The notes under the pieces: generated by a model
What the model was told of the DNA's origin: nothing
The model's database searches: none
The model's input: only the letters and a program-made list of their open reading frames with translations
From: Marinihelvus sp963695135
GTDB lineage: Bacteria > Pseudomonadota > Gammaproteobacteria > Xanthomonadales > SZUA-36
Direction: 5' to 3'
Length of the DNA: 64,000 bases
Assembly: GCA_963695135.1 (NCBI GenBank)
Contig: CAVOGA010000001.1
Coordinates: forward strand, 62,001 to 126,000
In this document: piece by piece, positions 49,203-58,774 of the stretch
How the letters are laid out: every line of letters begins with the position of its first letter
Numbering within the stretch: position 1 is the first letter of the stretch
Translations under genes and position numbers: made by a program

Positions 49203-50714
49203 ATGGGTCTGGCCACGGTCTACACACGCGCCTGCTCGGGCGTGGATTCACCGCAGGTGACGGTGGAAGTTCACTTATCAGGTGGACTCCCTAAGGTCCA
49301 GATTGTTGGCATGCCGAAGAAGGCTGTTACCGAGGCACGGGACCGGGTACGGGCGGCGCTCATGACCTCCGGCTTCCAGTTTCCGGTTAGGGTTATCACC
49401 GTGGCGCTGGCGCCGGCCGAACTGCCGAAGGACGGGGGTGGTTTCGACCTGCCCATTGCACTTGGCATCATTGCCGCCTCGCGGCAGCTCAAAGCAGAAC
49501 GCCTGGAGGACACGGAGTTCCTCGGCGAGCTGTCCCTGGGCGGTGAGCTGCGGCCGGTGCGCGGCGCCCTGCCGGCCGCGATCCGCGCCCGGGAAGCAGG
49601 GCGGACCCTGGTGCTGCCCGGCGCCAACGGCCCGGAGGTCGCCCTGCTGCAGGATGGTAACTTCCTGTGCGCCGACAGCCTCGGGGAGGTCGCCGCCTGG
49701 ATGTGCGGCCAGGCCGAACTGCAGCGCCCGCAGCGTTCAGAGACGGTGACAGAAAGGCCCGCTGCAGACCTGGCCGATGTCGCCGGTCAGTACCGTGCGC
49801 GGCGGGCGCTGGAGGTCGCGGCCGCCGGCGGCCACAACATCCTGTTTACCGGTCCGCCGGGCACCGGCAAAACCATGCTCGCCTCGCGGCTGCCGGGCAT
49901 CCTGCCGCGCATGAGCGAGGCGGAGGCGCTCGAGACCGCCGCCATTCATTCGGTCAGCCGCATGGGCGTGGATCCGGCGCGCTGGCGCCAGCGGCCGTTC
50001 CGCGCGCCGCATCACACCACCAGCGCCGTGGCCCTGGTCGGTGGCGGCAGCCATCCGCGACCCGGGGAAATCTCCCTGGCGCACAATGGCGTGCTGTTTC
50101 TGGACGAGCTGCCCGAGTTCAGCCGCAGCGTGCTGGAGGTGCTGCGCGAGCCGCTGGAATCGCGCCGCATCCATATTTCCCGCGCCGCCGCGCAGGCGGA
50201 GTTTCCCGCGGACTTTCAGCTGGCCTGCGCCATGAACCCCTGCCCCTGCGGCCAGGGCGGCGATCGCTCCGGGACCTGCAACTGCAGCGCGGAGCAGGTG
50301 CACCGCTATCGCAGCCGCCTGTCCGGGCCGCTGCTGGACCGGATCGATATCCAGCTGGAAGTCCCCCGGCCACCACCGGAAGCCATGCGCCCGGGGCAGC
50401 AGCCCGGCGAGTCGACGCAGGCGGTGCGGGAACGGGTGGAAGCGGCGCGGGCCATTCAGCTTGAGCGCCGTGGCATGACCAATGCGCGCCTTGACCCGGA
50501 CGGCCTGGCGCAGGTCTGCCAGCTACCCGGCCCGCTCTGGAACACCCTGCAGAAAGCGGCCGAGCGCTTTCACCTCAGCCCGCGCGCCTGTCACCGGATT
50601 CTCAAGGTGTCGCGCACCATTGCGGACCTGAATCATCACCAGGACATCAAGCAGGAGGACCTGCTCGAGGCCATCGATCTGCGCCGCGCCGGTTCGCCAG
50701 CGGCACCGGACTGA
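49203..50714 (+). CDS. comM: YifB family Mg chelatase-like AAA ATPase (ComM)
   Basis: A 503-residue AAA+ protein starting at ATG 49203 with GGAG upstream. The N-terminal ChlI-like region (VEVHLSGGLPKVQIVGMPKK, ELPKDGGGFDLPIALGI) is followed by Walker A GPPGTGKTMLASRLPGILP, Walker B LFLDELPEFS and the C-terminal Mg-chelatase domain with two Cys in MNPCPCGQGG. ComM is a hexameric helicase that promotes branch migration of incoming DNA in natural transformation. With the type IV pilus genes in this window it fits a competence-capable cell, but no comEA or comEC is seen here. Confidence 0.96.
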   Translation: MGLATVYTRACSGVDSPQVTVEVHLSGGLPKVQIVGMPKKAVTEARDRVRAALMTSGFQFPVRVITVALAPAELPKDGGGFDLPIALGIIAASRQLKAERLEDTEFLGELSLGGELRPVRGALPAAIRAREAGRTLVLPGANGPEVALLQDGNFLCADSLGEVAAWMCGQAELQRPQRSETVTERPAADLADVAGQYRARRALEVAAAGGHNILFTGPPGTGKTMLASRLPGILPRMSEAEALETAAIHSVSRMGVDPARWRQRPFRAPHHTTSAVALVGGGSHPRPGEISLAHNGVLFLDELPEFSRSVLEVLREPLESRRIHISRAAAQAEFPADFQLACAMNPCPCGQGGDRSGTCNCSAEQVHRYRSRLSGPLLDRIDIQLEVPRPPPEAMRPGQQPGESTQAVRERVEAARAIQLERRGMTNARLDPDGLAQVCQLPGPLWNTLQKAAERFHLSPRACHRILKVSRTIADLNHHQDIKQEDLLEAIDLRRAGSPAAPD

Positions 50715-50827
50715 CCGCCACGATCCCGTCTGAAGCGACCATTGCAGGTCCCGGTGAAGATGGTAAGCTGTTTATCCAAGCTGTCCTGCTCCTCCGCGCA
50801 GCAGGCGGCCTATTCGCAGGACCTCAA

Positions 50828-51650
50828 GTGAAGACAAAGGCCAGTAAAACGCTTTCCGCCCTCATCGTCGATGACGAGGCGCTGGCTAGACGTGGTCTGA
50901 AACTTCACCTCGCACCACTGGATGGAATCGAGATTGCCGGCGAGGCCGTCAACGGCCGCCAGGCGGTGGAATTGATCCGTTCCCAGGCGCCGGACCTGGT
51001 CTTCCTGGACATCCAGATGCCGGGCATGACCGGCTTTGATGTGATCCGGGAACTGCACACCGAATCGTTGCCAGTCGTGATTTTCGTCACCGCGCATGAC
51101 GAGCTGATCATCGAAGTCTTCGAGGCGCACGCGGTCCACTACCTGCTCAAGCCGATTGATGGGCAGCAACTGGCAAATGCCCTGCAAAAGGTCCGTGACC
51201 AGCTGGCGACGCCGGCAGACCCCGTCGCTGCAGGAGTTGTTGCACAAGCTGCCCGCTGAGCTGGGCGGGGCACTTCCGGGCGATGCCCGTGATGAGGGCC
51301 GTTCAGCAGATCAACCGGCGCGCAGGGAGCCGGCGAGGCTGGCCATCCGCGATGCGGGCAAAACCACCTGGGTGCGCCAGCAGGATATCGAGTGGATTGA
51401 TGCAGCTGGCGATTACATGTGCGTGCATGTTGGCGGTGAGACGCTCATCATGCGCAAGACCATGAAGGCGCTTGAACGGGAGCTGGATGCCGAATTCCTC
51501 CAGCGTATTCACCGCTCCACCATCGTCAACGTCAATTGCGTCCGCGAAATGCAGAGTCACATCAACGGCGAATACTTCCTGACGCTCGATAGCGGCCACA
51601 CACTCAAGCTCTCGCGCACCTACAAGGACAAGCTCAGGTTCCTCAAGTAA
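50828..51650 (+). CDS. LytTR family response regulator (one frameshift)
   Basis: About 273 residues after repair. The receiver domain has ALIVDDEALARRGLK, the phospho-acceptor Asp61 in LVFLDIQMPG, Thr in VTAHDEL and Lys in YLLKPID. The C-terminal LytTR DNA-binding domain has WVRQQDIEWIDAAGDYMCVH, RKTMKALERELD and FLQRIHRSTIVNV. GTG 50828 is the start. The frame changes near 51205-51235 in the linker; length is 3n+1. No LytS-type sensor kinase lies beside it, so the partner is elsewhere or missing. Confidence 0.92.
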
Positions 51651-52107
51651 ACCGGGCCGCCGGCACGGCTTAGCAAAACGTTTCATCGCTGCTGAAAAAC
51701 CCTTCGCCGCAAGCATGACCATGGGCACAGTCCATGACCGCAGCGGGGTTGGACACTCCATCCGACGGTCACCGGAACACCTCCCGATGTAACCCTTTCG
51801 GGTCTGGCGACGTCAGATAAGTAAGCGCACCGGGAATGTCATCTTCTTCACCGCGCTACTGATCATGCCAGGCAGGGGTCTTGTTTTCTCCCTGATCATC
51901 GTCTGACCAACGATCCCGACCTGGCAATGAAGGCCCCGGCAAGGCTCCCTCTCTTTGCCGGGGCCGCTTTATTTTCTGCTACCGGTTGCGGTGGGGTTGC
52001 CCGGTCCTGCCAAGCGCAGGTGAGGGAGGGCAGCCGCAGGCCGAAAGCCAGGCCCGAAAGCAGGAGCGCCGGCACCCACCCCGTCAATATGTGGTTAAGA
52101 TTCCGGC
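51651..52107. other. 457-base intergenic region
   Basis: No convincing protein-coding gene on either strand. It contains the strong plus-strand terminator at 51932-51969, about 280 bases after the LytTR stop. The 300 bases between the stop and that terminator could be a long 3' untranslated region or an independent small RNA. I recognise no riboswitch or Rfam class by eye. Confidence 0.5.
51932..51969 (+). terminator. Rho-independent terminator, plus strand
   Basis: An 11-bp perfect stem (51932-51942 with 51954-51964) with an 11-base loop, followed by GCTTTATTTT. It ends a rightward transcript: either the LytTR gene with a long tail, or a small RNA starting within the intergenic region. Confidence 0.8.
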
Positions 52108-52761
52108 ATGAAGCCCATTTATATTCTTGATATCGACGGCACGCTGATGCCCAGCCACGAGGTGGATAACCGCTGCTACTGGCAGGCGGTGAACGAGGTT
52201 TTTGGTACGCCGCAGGGCACGCTGGACCTGCACCAGTTCCGCAATGTCACGGATCATGGCATTCTCGCCGAGTGGTGTGAGCGCACGCTCGGGCGCCCGG
52301 CGCAGGGCGCGGAGCTGATCGCCGTGCGCAACCGCTTTCTCGGGTTACTGCAGGATGCCGCCGAGCAGCAGCCCGGGGCCTTCACCCCTTTTCCCGGCGT
52401 CGAGGACTGGCTGGCTCAGCATCCACCGGGGGCCATTGCCGTGGCCACCGGAGGCTGGGAGCATACGGCGCGCTTCAAGCTCGCCAGGGCCGGACTTGAG
52501 CGCTTTAATCTGCCGCTGGCGAGTTCCGACCAGGGCGACTCGCGAAGCGCGATCATGCGCCATGCGCTGGCGCTGCTCTGCTGCGAGCCGGAGCCGGAGC
52601 CGGCCGACATCACGTATCTGGGCGATGGCCCCTGGGACTTTGCCGCCGCCACGGTGTTGGGCTGGGGGTTTATCGGCATAGGCGAGGGGCGCAGGGCATC
52701 TGCGCTGGAGCAGGCCGGGGCAGAGCGTGTGTTCAGGGATTTCAGGCCGCTGCTGCGCTGA
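52108..52761 (+). CDS. HAD family hydrolase
   Basis: A 217-residue HAD enzyme of the phosphoglycolate phosphatase-like type. Motif I is YILDIDGTLMPS, motif II a Thr in AVATGGWEHTARFKL, and motif III/IV YLGDGPWDFAAA. The cap domain carries LAEWCERTLGRPAQG. It is probably a small-molecule phosphatase; the substrate is unknown. It starts at ATG 52108. It stands alone, 102 bases ahead of the rhodanese gene. Confidence 0.88.
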   Translation: MKPIYILDIDGTLMPSHEVDNRCYWQAVNEVFGTPQGTLDLHQFRNVTDHGILAEWCERTLGRPAQGAELIAVRNRFLGLLQDAAEQQPGAFTPFPGVEDWLAQHPPGAIAVATGGWEHTARFKLARAGLERFNLPLASSDQGDSRSAIMRHALALLCCEPEPEPADITYLGDGPWDFAAATVLGWGFIGIGEGRRASALEQAGAERVFRDFRPLLR

Positions 52762-52863
52762 GTGTGTTTCACGGGCCGGGAACCGATGCACAGGTATGTT
52801 TACGTTTTGCCGAGGCTTAAAATAATCGGTAACACCTTAATTGAGACCTGAACGGAGTCGACA

Positions 52864-53287
52864 ATGCGAACACTCATACTGATTTTACTGGTCCTGCTGA
52901 TGCCCCTGACCGCGGTTGCGCAGGATTCAGCGCTGCGCGGCGACCCGGACCAGGCCCAGGCCGCCTGGACCCTTATCCAGGAAGGCGCGCTGGTCATTGA
53001 CGTGCGATCCGAAGAGGAGTTTAACAGCGGCGCGTTGCCTGGAGCTCAGCGCGTTCCGCATGACGATACGGACGCCCTTATCGAATTGATCGGCGATGAC
53101 CCGGACCGTGTCGTTGTGCATGTATTGCGGCAGCGGACGCCGCGTTGAGATAGCCAAAGATGCCCTGGAAGCGGAGGGATTCACCGGCATTTACAACGCC
53201 ACCGGACTGGACGCACTGCTCGCCACCATGCCGGAAGACTACCAGGCGCCCGTGCTCGAGATGTACCCGGACTCCTCAGAACGCTGA
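52864..53287 (+). CDS. Secreted rhodanese-like protein (one frameshift)
   Basis: A 140-residue protein with a signal peptide (MRTLILILLVLLMPLTAVAQ) and one rhodanese domain: LVIDVRSEEEFNSGALPGAQ, then the active-site loop with Cys in YCGSGRRVEIAKDAL, like periplasmic PspE. It could transfer sulfur from thiosulfate. The frame changes near 53125, between DRVVVHV and YCGSGRR; length is 3n+1. AACGGAG precedes the ATG. Confidence 0.87.
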
Positions 53288-53378
53288 AAGCCATTCGCTC
53301 CGTCGCGGGTCTTACTTTAGACAGGTGCGAGAGCGCAAGGCTTTCCGTACGCTGGACCCGTTATCAAAGGAGATCGAC

Positions 53379-54438
53379 ATGCAGTCCGCGCCGCTGAAAG
53401 TATTGTTGTTCGCCATCCTGGTTCTGGCCGGCGCTGATCTTGCTGCCCGCAGTGCGGAGACCGCCCGTGGTCTGGGAACGGGACGCGGCGCTGGCTGCCG
53501 TGGCGGAGACCGACCACCAGGCCGTGACCCGGGCGCTCGTGGACCTCACCATTGCCGGCGCCAGCCTGGATCTGCTCGACCTGCTGGAGGCGACGCGCAC
53601 ACGCCCGGACTGGAGCGGGCCGGCCCGCGACGCGGCGGTGTATCGCTATGTCGAAGACCTGCGTGAACTCACCCCGGGCAGCCTGGATCCGGCGGTTCTG
53701 ACCTACCTCAAGGCCTGGCCGGCCAACGCGCTGGTGCCGAACCAGGACCACCCCTCCGACCTGATCCCCCTGCTGAATGTGCGCGCCGCGGCGAGTGGCG
53801 TGGAAAACAGCTGGAAGCGCCAGGAGGCGCTGCTGGAAGGGCTGGCGCTGCTGCGCTCGAACCCGGAGAGCCTGGCGGACGCCTTTGCCCTGGAGCCGGA
53901 CGGCGCGGTGCGCGACGGCTACCGCCTGGCGCTGGTGCAGGCGCCACCTGCCGCGCTCGCCTCGCTCAACCGGGCAGCGGCACAGCGCCTGGCAAACATG
54001 CCGGAACTGACCCCCCTGTTTGCCGAAGCGGCCAGCCTCAGCGGCGAAGTCAATGCTCACCTGGCCGTGCTCAAGGCAGGCCGGGGCGCCCCGGTGGCCG
54101 CCATGTTGCGCCAGTTTTCGGGGCAGGCCGGGCTTCCGGCGCAGCGTGAGCTGCTGCTGGAATCCCTGCATGACACCCCCGCTACCAACACCGCACTGGC
54201 CATCGCAGAGCTGGCGCCCGCCCTGGTTGGCAGTTCGCCGGTGGACCAGGCGCTGATCGGGATACTCAGCGATCCGGCGCTGGGCGCAAGCGCCGCGCTG
54301 GCCCTGTCACGCTCCGGCGCGCCGGCAACGGTGGAGGCGCTGGAAGCGCTGGCGCAGGGCGGCGCCGGCCCGGCCGCCACGAGAGCCCGCCTGGCGCTTG
54401 AGTTGCAGCGGGAACGCCGTCTTCAGGACCGCTCATGA
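53379..54438 (+). CDS. Secreted alpha-helical repeat protein (one frameshift)
   Basis: About 352 residues. The start ATG 53379 has a strong AAAGGAGA box and opens a signal peptide (MQSAPLKVLLFAILVLAGA). The rest is Ala/Leu-rich with repeated helical pairs reminiscent of HEAT repeats (PVAAMLRQFSGQAG, ALIGILSDPALGASAALALSRS). The frame changes near 53455, between AARSAE and PPVVWERDA; length is 3n+1. Its stop overlaps the ATG of the M14 peptidase by four bases, so the two are translationally coupled and probably work together in the periplasm. I do not recognise a named family. Confidence 0.72.
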
Positions 54439-57076
54439 GGCGCACATCTTTTTCTGCCCCCGGCGGCATTCGGCTCCTCGCGCTGCTCGCCGCCCTGGTC
54501 TGCGGACCGGCAGCCGCCCAGGTGCTGACCGAATGGGTTGAAGAAGACCCGCTTCAACGAGCAGAACAAGCTCGCCCTGGGCTACCCGGTGCCCATACCG
54601 GTGGACACGCCGATGCCCTTCGACGGCTTTCGCACTTACAGCGGGCTGCGCGCCCGTCACCTGGACCTGGCGGACAGTACGCCGTTTGTGCACCCGGAGG
54701 CGATCGGTAACACGCGCCAGGGGCGGACCGTCTGGGCCTACCGCCTGGGCGATGCGGACCTGGTCACGCGCTGGGGCATTCCGGAAGCCGCCACCCTGAC
54801 CAATGGCGGCATTCATGCCCGCGAATGGCAGAGCCCGGAGACCGTCACCGGCATCCTCGAGCTGATCGCCACCGCGCCGGCGGATGCCTGGCTGTATGAC
54901 TACCTGCGCGACAGCGTGAACATGGTCGTCATACCGGTGCTGAACATTGACGGTTTTATCCACACGCAGCGCGAGCCGAGCCTGAACTACCTGCAGTCGG
55001 ATCCGGATTTCCCCTTTGGCGCACCGCGGGACGGGCGCATGCGGCGCAAGAACATGCTGGACGCGGACCAGGACTTCGGCACCACCTTCGATCACCTCAA
55101 CGGCGTCGACCTGAACCGCAACAACGCGCCTTACTGGAACACCACCGGTGGCAGCCAGTCCTCCAGCGACACGCGCTCGCTGATCCACCACGGCGCCGCG
55201 CCACAGTCCGAGCCGGAAACCCGGTCCCTGGATGCCGCCGCCGCGCTGGGACCTGCAGACCGCCTGCGGCTTTACACGGACGTGCATTCCTTCTCCATGG
55301 TGCATTTGTGGAGCCGACACATCCAACGAACGGCTGGCCAACCAGACCGAAAACACCCTGCGGACCTTCACCGATCACCACCGCGCCTTTCCGGCCGGCA
55401 AGTGGTACGCCTATTCTGACCGTTTCAGCCTGACGCCCAACCAGGGCATCGGCTCGACCGATGAGTACTTCACCGTCAATTACCAGGTGCCGGCCTGGAC
55501 GCTGGAAATCGAACCCAGCGGCGGGCAGAGCTTCCACGCCCCGCTCCCGGGCGGCGGCGCGGACTACAGCGGCGCCTCGGAAAACGGCCACGACGGTTTT
55601 ATTCTCCCCGAGTCGGAAATCCGGCGCGTGCGCGAGCAGCTGGCCCAGTCCTTTGCGACCGTGTACTACCGCCAGTCCGGCCCGCCGCACATCCAGTCCG
55701 TGCGACTGTTCGACCAGGCCAGCGGCGCGCTGGTGTACGCCCTGGACTGGGATCCTGTGGATGAGACGCAACGCCGCCTGCACGAGCAGCAGTTGCAGCC
55801 CATTGAGGTGGATCGCGATTACCGCCTCTGGCTGGGCTTTAACAAGCCCATGCGCTGGCTCAAAGACAACGCGGTGGCGCCGTTTCCGGGGCAGCAGAAT
55901 GATTCGCTGAACACGGTGATCAGCGCCGCGGCTGACGGACAGGCGGTGGCGCTGAGCCTGGCCAATCAGCGCATGTTGCTGGCGCCGGGCGGCGCCCCCG
56001 ACGGCTATACCTTTTACCGTAGCGATTCGCTGATCACCGACTTCCGCATTCCCGGCACGGAGGCGAACCGGGCATTGTTCAGCGACGGCGGCATGGCGCA
56101 GCTGAGCGTTCGCACCCGGGACATGACCGGCCTGGGCCTGGACACGGACCCGGCGACGGTCGCCGACTGGGGCAATGGGCACTGGACCGGCTACGAGAAC
56201 GAGCTTGGCCAGGAGGCCGATTTTGGCGGTATCGACGAGAACATCGTTTTGCAGGTCACCACGGCCGCACAACAGAACCTCTTCACGCTGGAGCCCGGCA
56301 TCGCGGCCGCCTGGTTCGACCCGGCGCGCAACGGTGAGGGCTTCCTGATCGAGGTTCTGACCAATCAGCGGGCGGTGCTGTACTGGTTCACCTATGACAA
56401 GGCGGGCGAACAGGACTGGTATATCGCCAGCGGCACGATTGAAGGGAACCGGCTGCGTTTTCCGGAACTGCTGCGGGTCAGCGGCGGCGCCTTTGGGCCG
56501 GGGTTTGATCCGGACCAGGTCGGCCGGGAAGTGGTGGGCGCGGCAACTTTTGTGTGGACCGGCTGCCAGAGCGGCAGCATGGACTGGCATGTGGGCAATG
56601 AGCGCGGGCGCCAGGAACTGGCGCGCCTGACTTTCGTCCAGGGCCTGCAATGCGGCCCCCGCGTGTCCGCCCCGCTGCCGGTAATCCCGGAGGCCCGCTA
56701 CAGCGGCTCCTGGTACGACCCGGAGCGCTCCGGCGAGGGTTACGTGGTGCAGGTGCTGGCAGACAACACGGCGCTGGTTTACTGGTTCAGCTTCGATCCG
56801 GAGGGCAAGCGCCGCTGGTTCTTCGGCACGGGCACCGTGGATGACGGCATCCTGCGTTTCGAGAACATGAACACGACCGCCGGACCGGGTTTTGGTGACC
56901 GTTTTGAACCGGATGATTTTGTCCTTGCCCCCTGGGGCACGCTGGAGCTGGACCTGTCCTGCGAAGGCGGCGAAGCGCGTTACTCCAGCACAGAGACGGG
57001 TTTCGGCCAGGGCAGCCTCCAGATTCAACAGCTCACGCGCATGGATGGTCCCAACTGCCCGCTGGCGCAGGATTAA
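54435..57076 (+). CDS. Secreted M14 zinc carboxypeptidase with two C-terminal beta modules (two frameshifts)
   Basis: About 879 residues after two repairs. A signal peptide (LLALLAALVCGPAAAQ) is followed by the M14 domain: zinc ligands in NGGIHAREWQSPE (HxxE) and LYTDVHSFS, substrate Arg-Asn in GVDLNRNNAPYW, and the catalytic Glu in WTLEIEPSGG. Two Trp/Tyr/Gly-rich modules end the protein. It cleaves C-terminal residues from peptides outside the cytoplasm. Breaks lie near 54549 (VEED/RFNEQNKLALGY) and near 55312 (MVHLW/SNERLANQ); the length, 3n+2, fits two inserted bases. Coupled to the preceding repeat-protein gene by an ATGA overlap. Confidence 0.9.
56300..57010 (+). repeat. Duplicated WYDP-type beta module at the C-terminus of the M14 peptidase
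   Basis: Two copies of about 100 residues within one protein. Copy 1 (from about 56302) reads AAWFDPARNGEGFLIEVL then AVLYWFTYDKAGEQDWYIASG; copy 2 (from about 56698) reads GSWYDPERSGEGYVVQVL then ALVYWFSFDPEGKRRWFFGTG. Similarity is at protein level, not as long identical DNA. Such modules occur at the ends of other secreted proteins in marine gammaproteobacteria and may bind the surface or a substrate. Confidence 0.7.
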
Positions 57077-57167
57077 TGCCCGCAGCGAGCGCGGCACACC
57101 GGGTGAAGCCGGCCGGCCGCTCCGTTAAACTACGCCTCCATCGATCAATATTCCGGAGCAATGCGCC

Positions 57168-57434
57168 ATGAGCGACATGGAAAAGCACAACGACTGCACC
57201 AGCCGCTTCATCAAGCTGGCCAACGAAATGAAGGAAGAGGGTACGGACATCCGTATCGTCAATGCGGCGCTGATGGCCGCCAGCGGGATTTACGCCACCT
57301 ACTCAACGGCCGGAAATGCGGGCGCCCTGGAACCCACCGGCGTGGAAAAGGTCGTCACCCTCTATCGCCAGAACCTCGAGCATATCCAGAAGCGCAAAAA
57401 AGAAGAGATTCTGGCCGGTATGGGCAACGCCTGA
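57168..57434 (+). CDS. DUF3144 domain-containing protein
   Basis: An 88-residue soluble protein (MSDMEKHNDCTSRFIKLANEM to EEILAGMGNA), mostly helical and charged. RIVNAALMAASGIYATYSTAG is the family core. Function unknown; the family is widespread in marine gammaproteobacteria. GGAG lies about 12 bases upstream of ATG 57168. It is convergent with moeB, with 25 bases between them. Confidence 0.9.
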   Translation: MSDMEKHNDCTSRFIKLANEMKEEGTDIRIVNAALMAASGIYATYSTAGNAGALEPTGVEKVVTLYRQNLEHIQKRKKEEILAGMGNA

Positions 57435-57459
57435 GCGGCTTATCGCCACTTACCGGTGC

Positions 57460-58602
57460 TTACACGTACCGGGCCAGATCCGTTCGAACCCGCTCCGCCC
57501 AGGCATCGATTCCGCCCTCGAGTACTTCGACCGCCTCAAAACCGGCCGATCTAAGCAACTGGCAGGCCTGCGCGGCCCGCGCGCCTTTGTGGCAGACGAT
57601 GACGTAGCGGCAGTCCGGGTCCAGCGTGTGATGACCTGCGGCGAGTTCACCCAGGGGCAGCTCTATGGCCCCTGCAAAACGCACGATGTCGAACTCCGGC
57701 GGGTTGCGCACATCCAGAACCTGCAGCGGCTCACCGGTCTCCAGCGCCTGCGCCAGCGCTTCCGGCTCGATCATCGCGGGCGCCGGCGCTGCGGCCTCAC
57801 ACACCGTGGCGCCCTCGCCAAAGCCTTCCCCGGGCGCCGTGATGCGCGGGGCTGCGCCGCAGGCGGGGCAGTCCGGGTTTTTGGCCACGGCGATCTCCTG
57901 GCTGCGCAGGGCCAGGCCATCAAAGAGCAGCAGGCGGCCCACCATCGCCTGGCCGCGGCCGATGATCAGCTTCACCGCTTCCAGCGCCTGCATGGACCCG
58001 ATGATGCCGGGCAGGACCCCGAGCACGCCGCCCTCGGCACAGGACGGCACGCTGCCGGGGGCCGGCGGCGCGGGGAAAATGCAGCGGTAGCAGGGCCCGC
58101 GCCGGGCATCAAAAACACTGAGCTGCCCGTCAAAGCGCAGCACGCTGCCGTAGATCACCGGCTTACCGGACAGCACGCCGGCGTCGTTGACCAGGTAGCG
58201 GGTCGGAAAATTATCGCTGCCGTCGACCACCAGGTCATAGTCCGCGAGCAAGGCCATGACGTTGTCCGCCGTCAGCCGCACCGGGTGGGTGATGATCCGG
58301 ATGTCCGGGTTCAGGGCGGCCAGCCGTTCCGCGGCCACTTCAAGCTTGGGCCGGCCCACATCCGCATCGGAATACAGCACCTGGCGCTGCAGGTTGCTGA
58401 GCGCCACCGTGTCGTCGTCCACCAGGCCCAGGGTGCCGACGCCGGCCGCCGCCAGGTACAGGGCGGCGGGCGAACCCAGCCCGCCGGCGCCCACGCACAG
58501 CACGCGCGCCGCCTTTAGCCTGGCCTGGCCCTCAACGCCCACTTCGGGCATCACCAGGTGGCGGCTGTAGCGCAGCGTTTCGCCGGGCGTCAGAGTGGTC
58601 AT
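57460..58602 (-). CDS. moeB: Molybdopterin-synthase adenylyltransferase MoeB with C-terminal rhodanese domain
   Basis: A 380-residue E1-like enzyme. The ATP motif is GAGGLGSPAALYLAAAG, with the LVDDDTVALSNLQRQVLY region and DGSDNFPTRYLVNDA. The two zinc Cys pairs are in CYRCIFP and CPACG. A rhodanese domain follows with active-site Cys in VIVCHKGARAAQACQLL. This MOCS3/MoeZ-like fusion adenylates a ubiquitin-like sulfur carrier (MoaD or ThiS type) and can also supply its sulfur. No moaD or moaE is in the window. Confidence 0.93.
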   Translation of the reverse strand: MTTLTPGETLRYSRHLVMPEVGVEGQARLKAARVLCVGAGGLGSPAALYLAAAGVGTLGLVDDDTVALSNLQRQVLYSDADVGRPKLEVAAERLAALNPDIRIITHPVRLTADNVMALLADYDLVVDGSDNFPTRYLVNDAGVLSGKPVIYGSVLRFDGQLSVFDARRGPCYRCIFPAPPAPGSVPSCAEGGVLGVLPGIIGSMQALEAVKLIIGRGQAMVGRLLLFDGLALRSQEIAVAKNPDCPACGAAPRITAPGEGFGEGATVCEAAAPAPAMIEPEALAQALETGEPLQVLDVRNPPEFDIVRFAGAIELPLGELAAGHHTLDPDCRYVIVCHKGARAAQACQLLRSAGFEAVEVLEGGIDAWAERVRTDLARYV

Positions 58603-58774
58603 GGCGGGCCTGCTGTCATTGGCTGGGGAAAGCCTGAGTATACGGATAGCGCTTCATCCCGGCATGGTATCGCTGCCCGGATCTGCCACCAACTGACCTT
58701 AATGTTCACGCGTTCTGAAAGTTTCGCGGCGCCTTGCCGGTCTGTTGTGGGGACTTCAAAACCGGAACGGGGCG

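Noticed and set aside
58175..58560. moeB as ThiF rather than MoeB
   Set aside because: The C-terminal rhodanese fusion and the two CxxC zinc motifs fit MoeB/MOCS3-type enzymes, though ThiS as a partner cannot be excluded.
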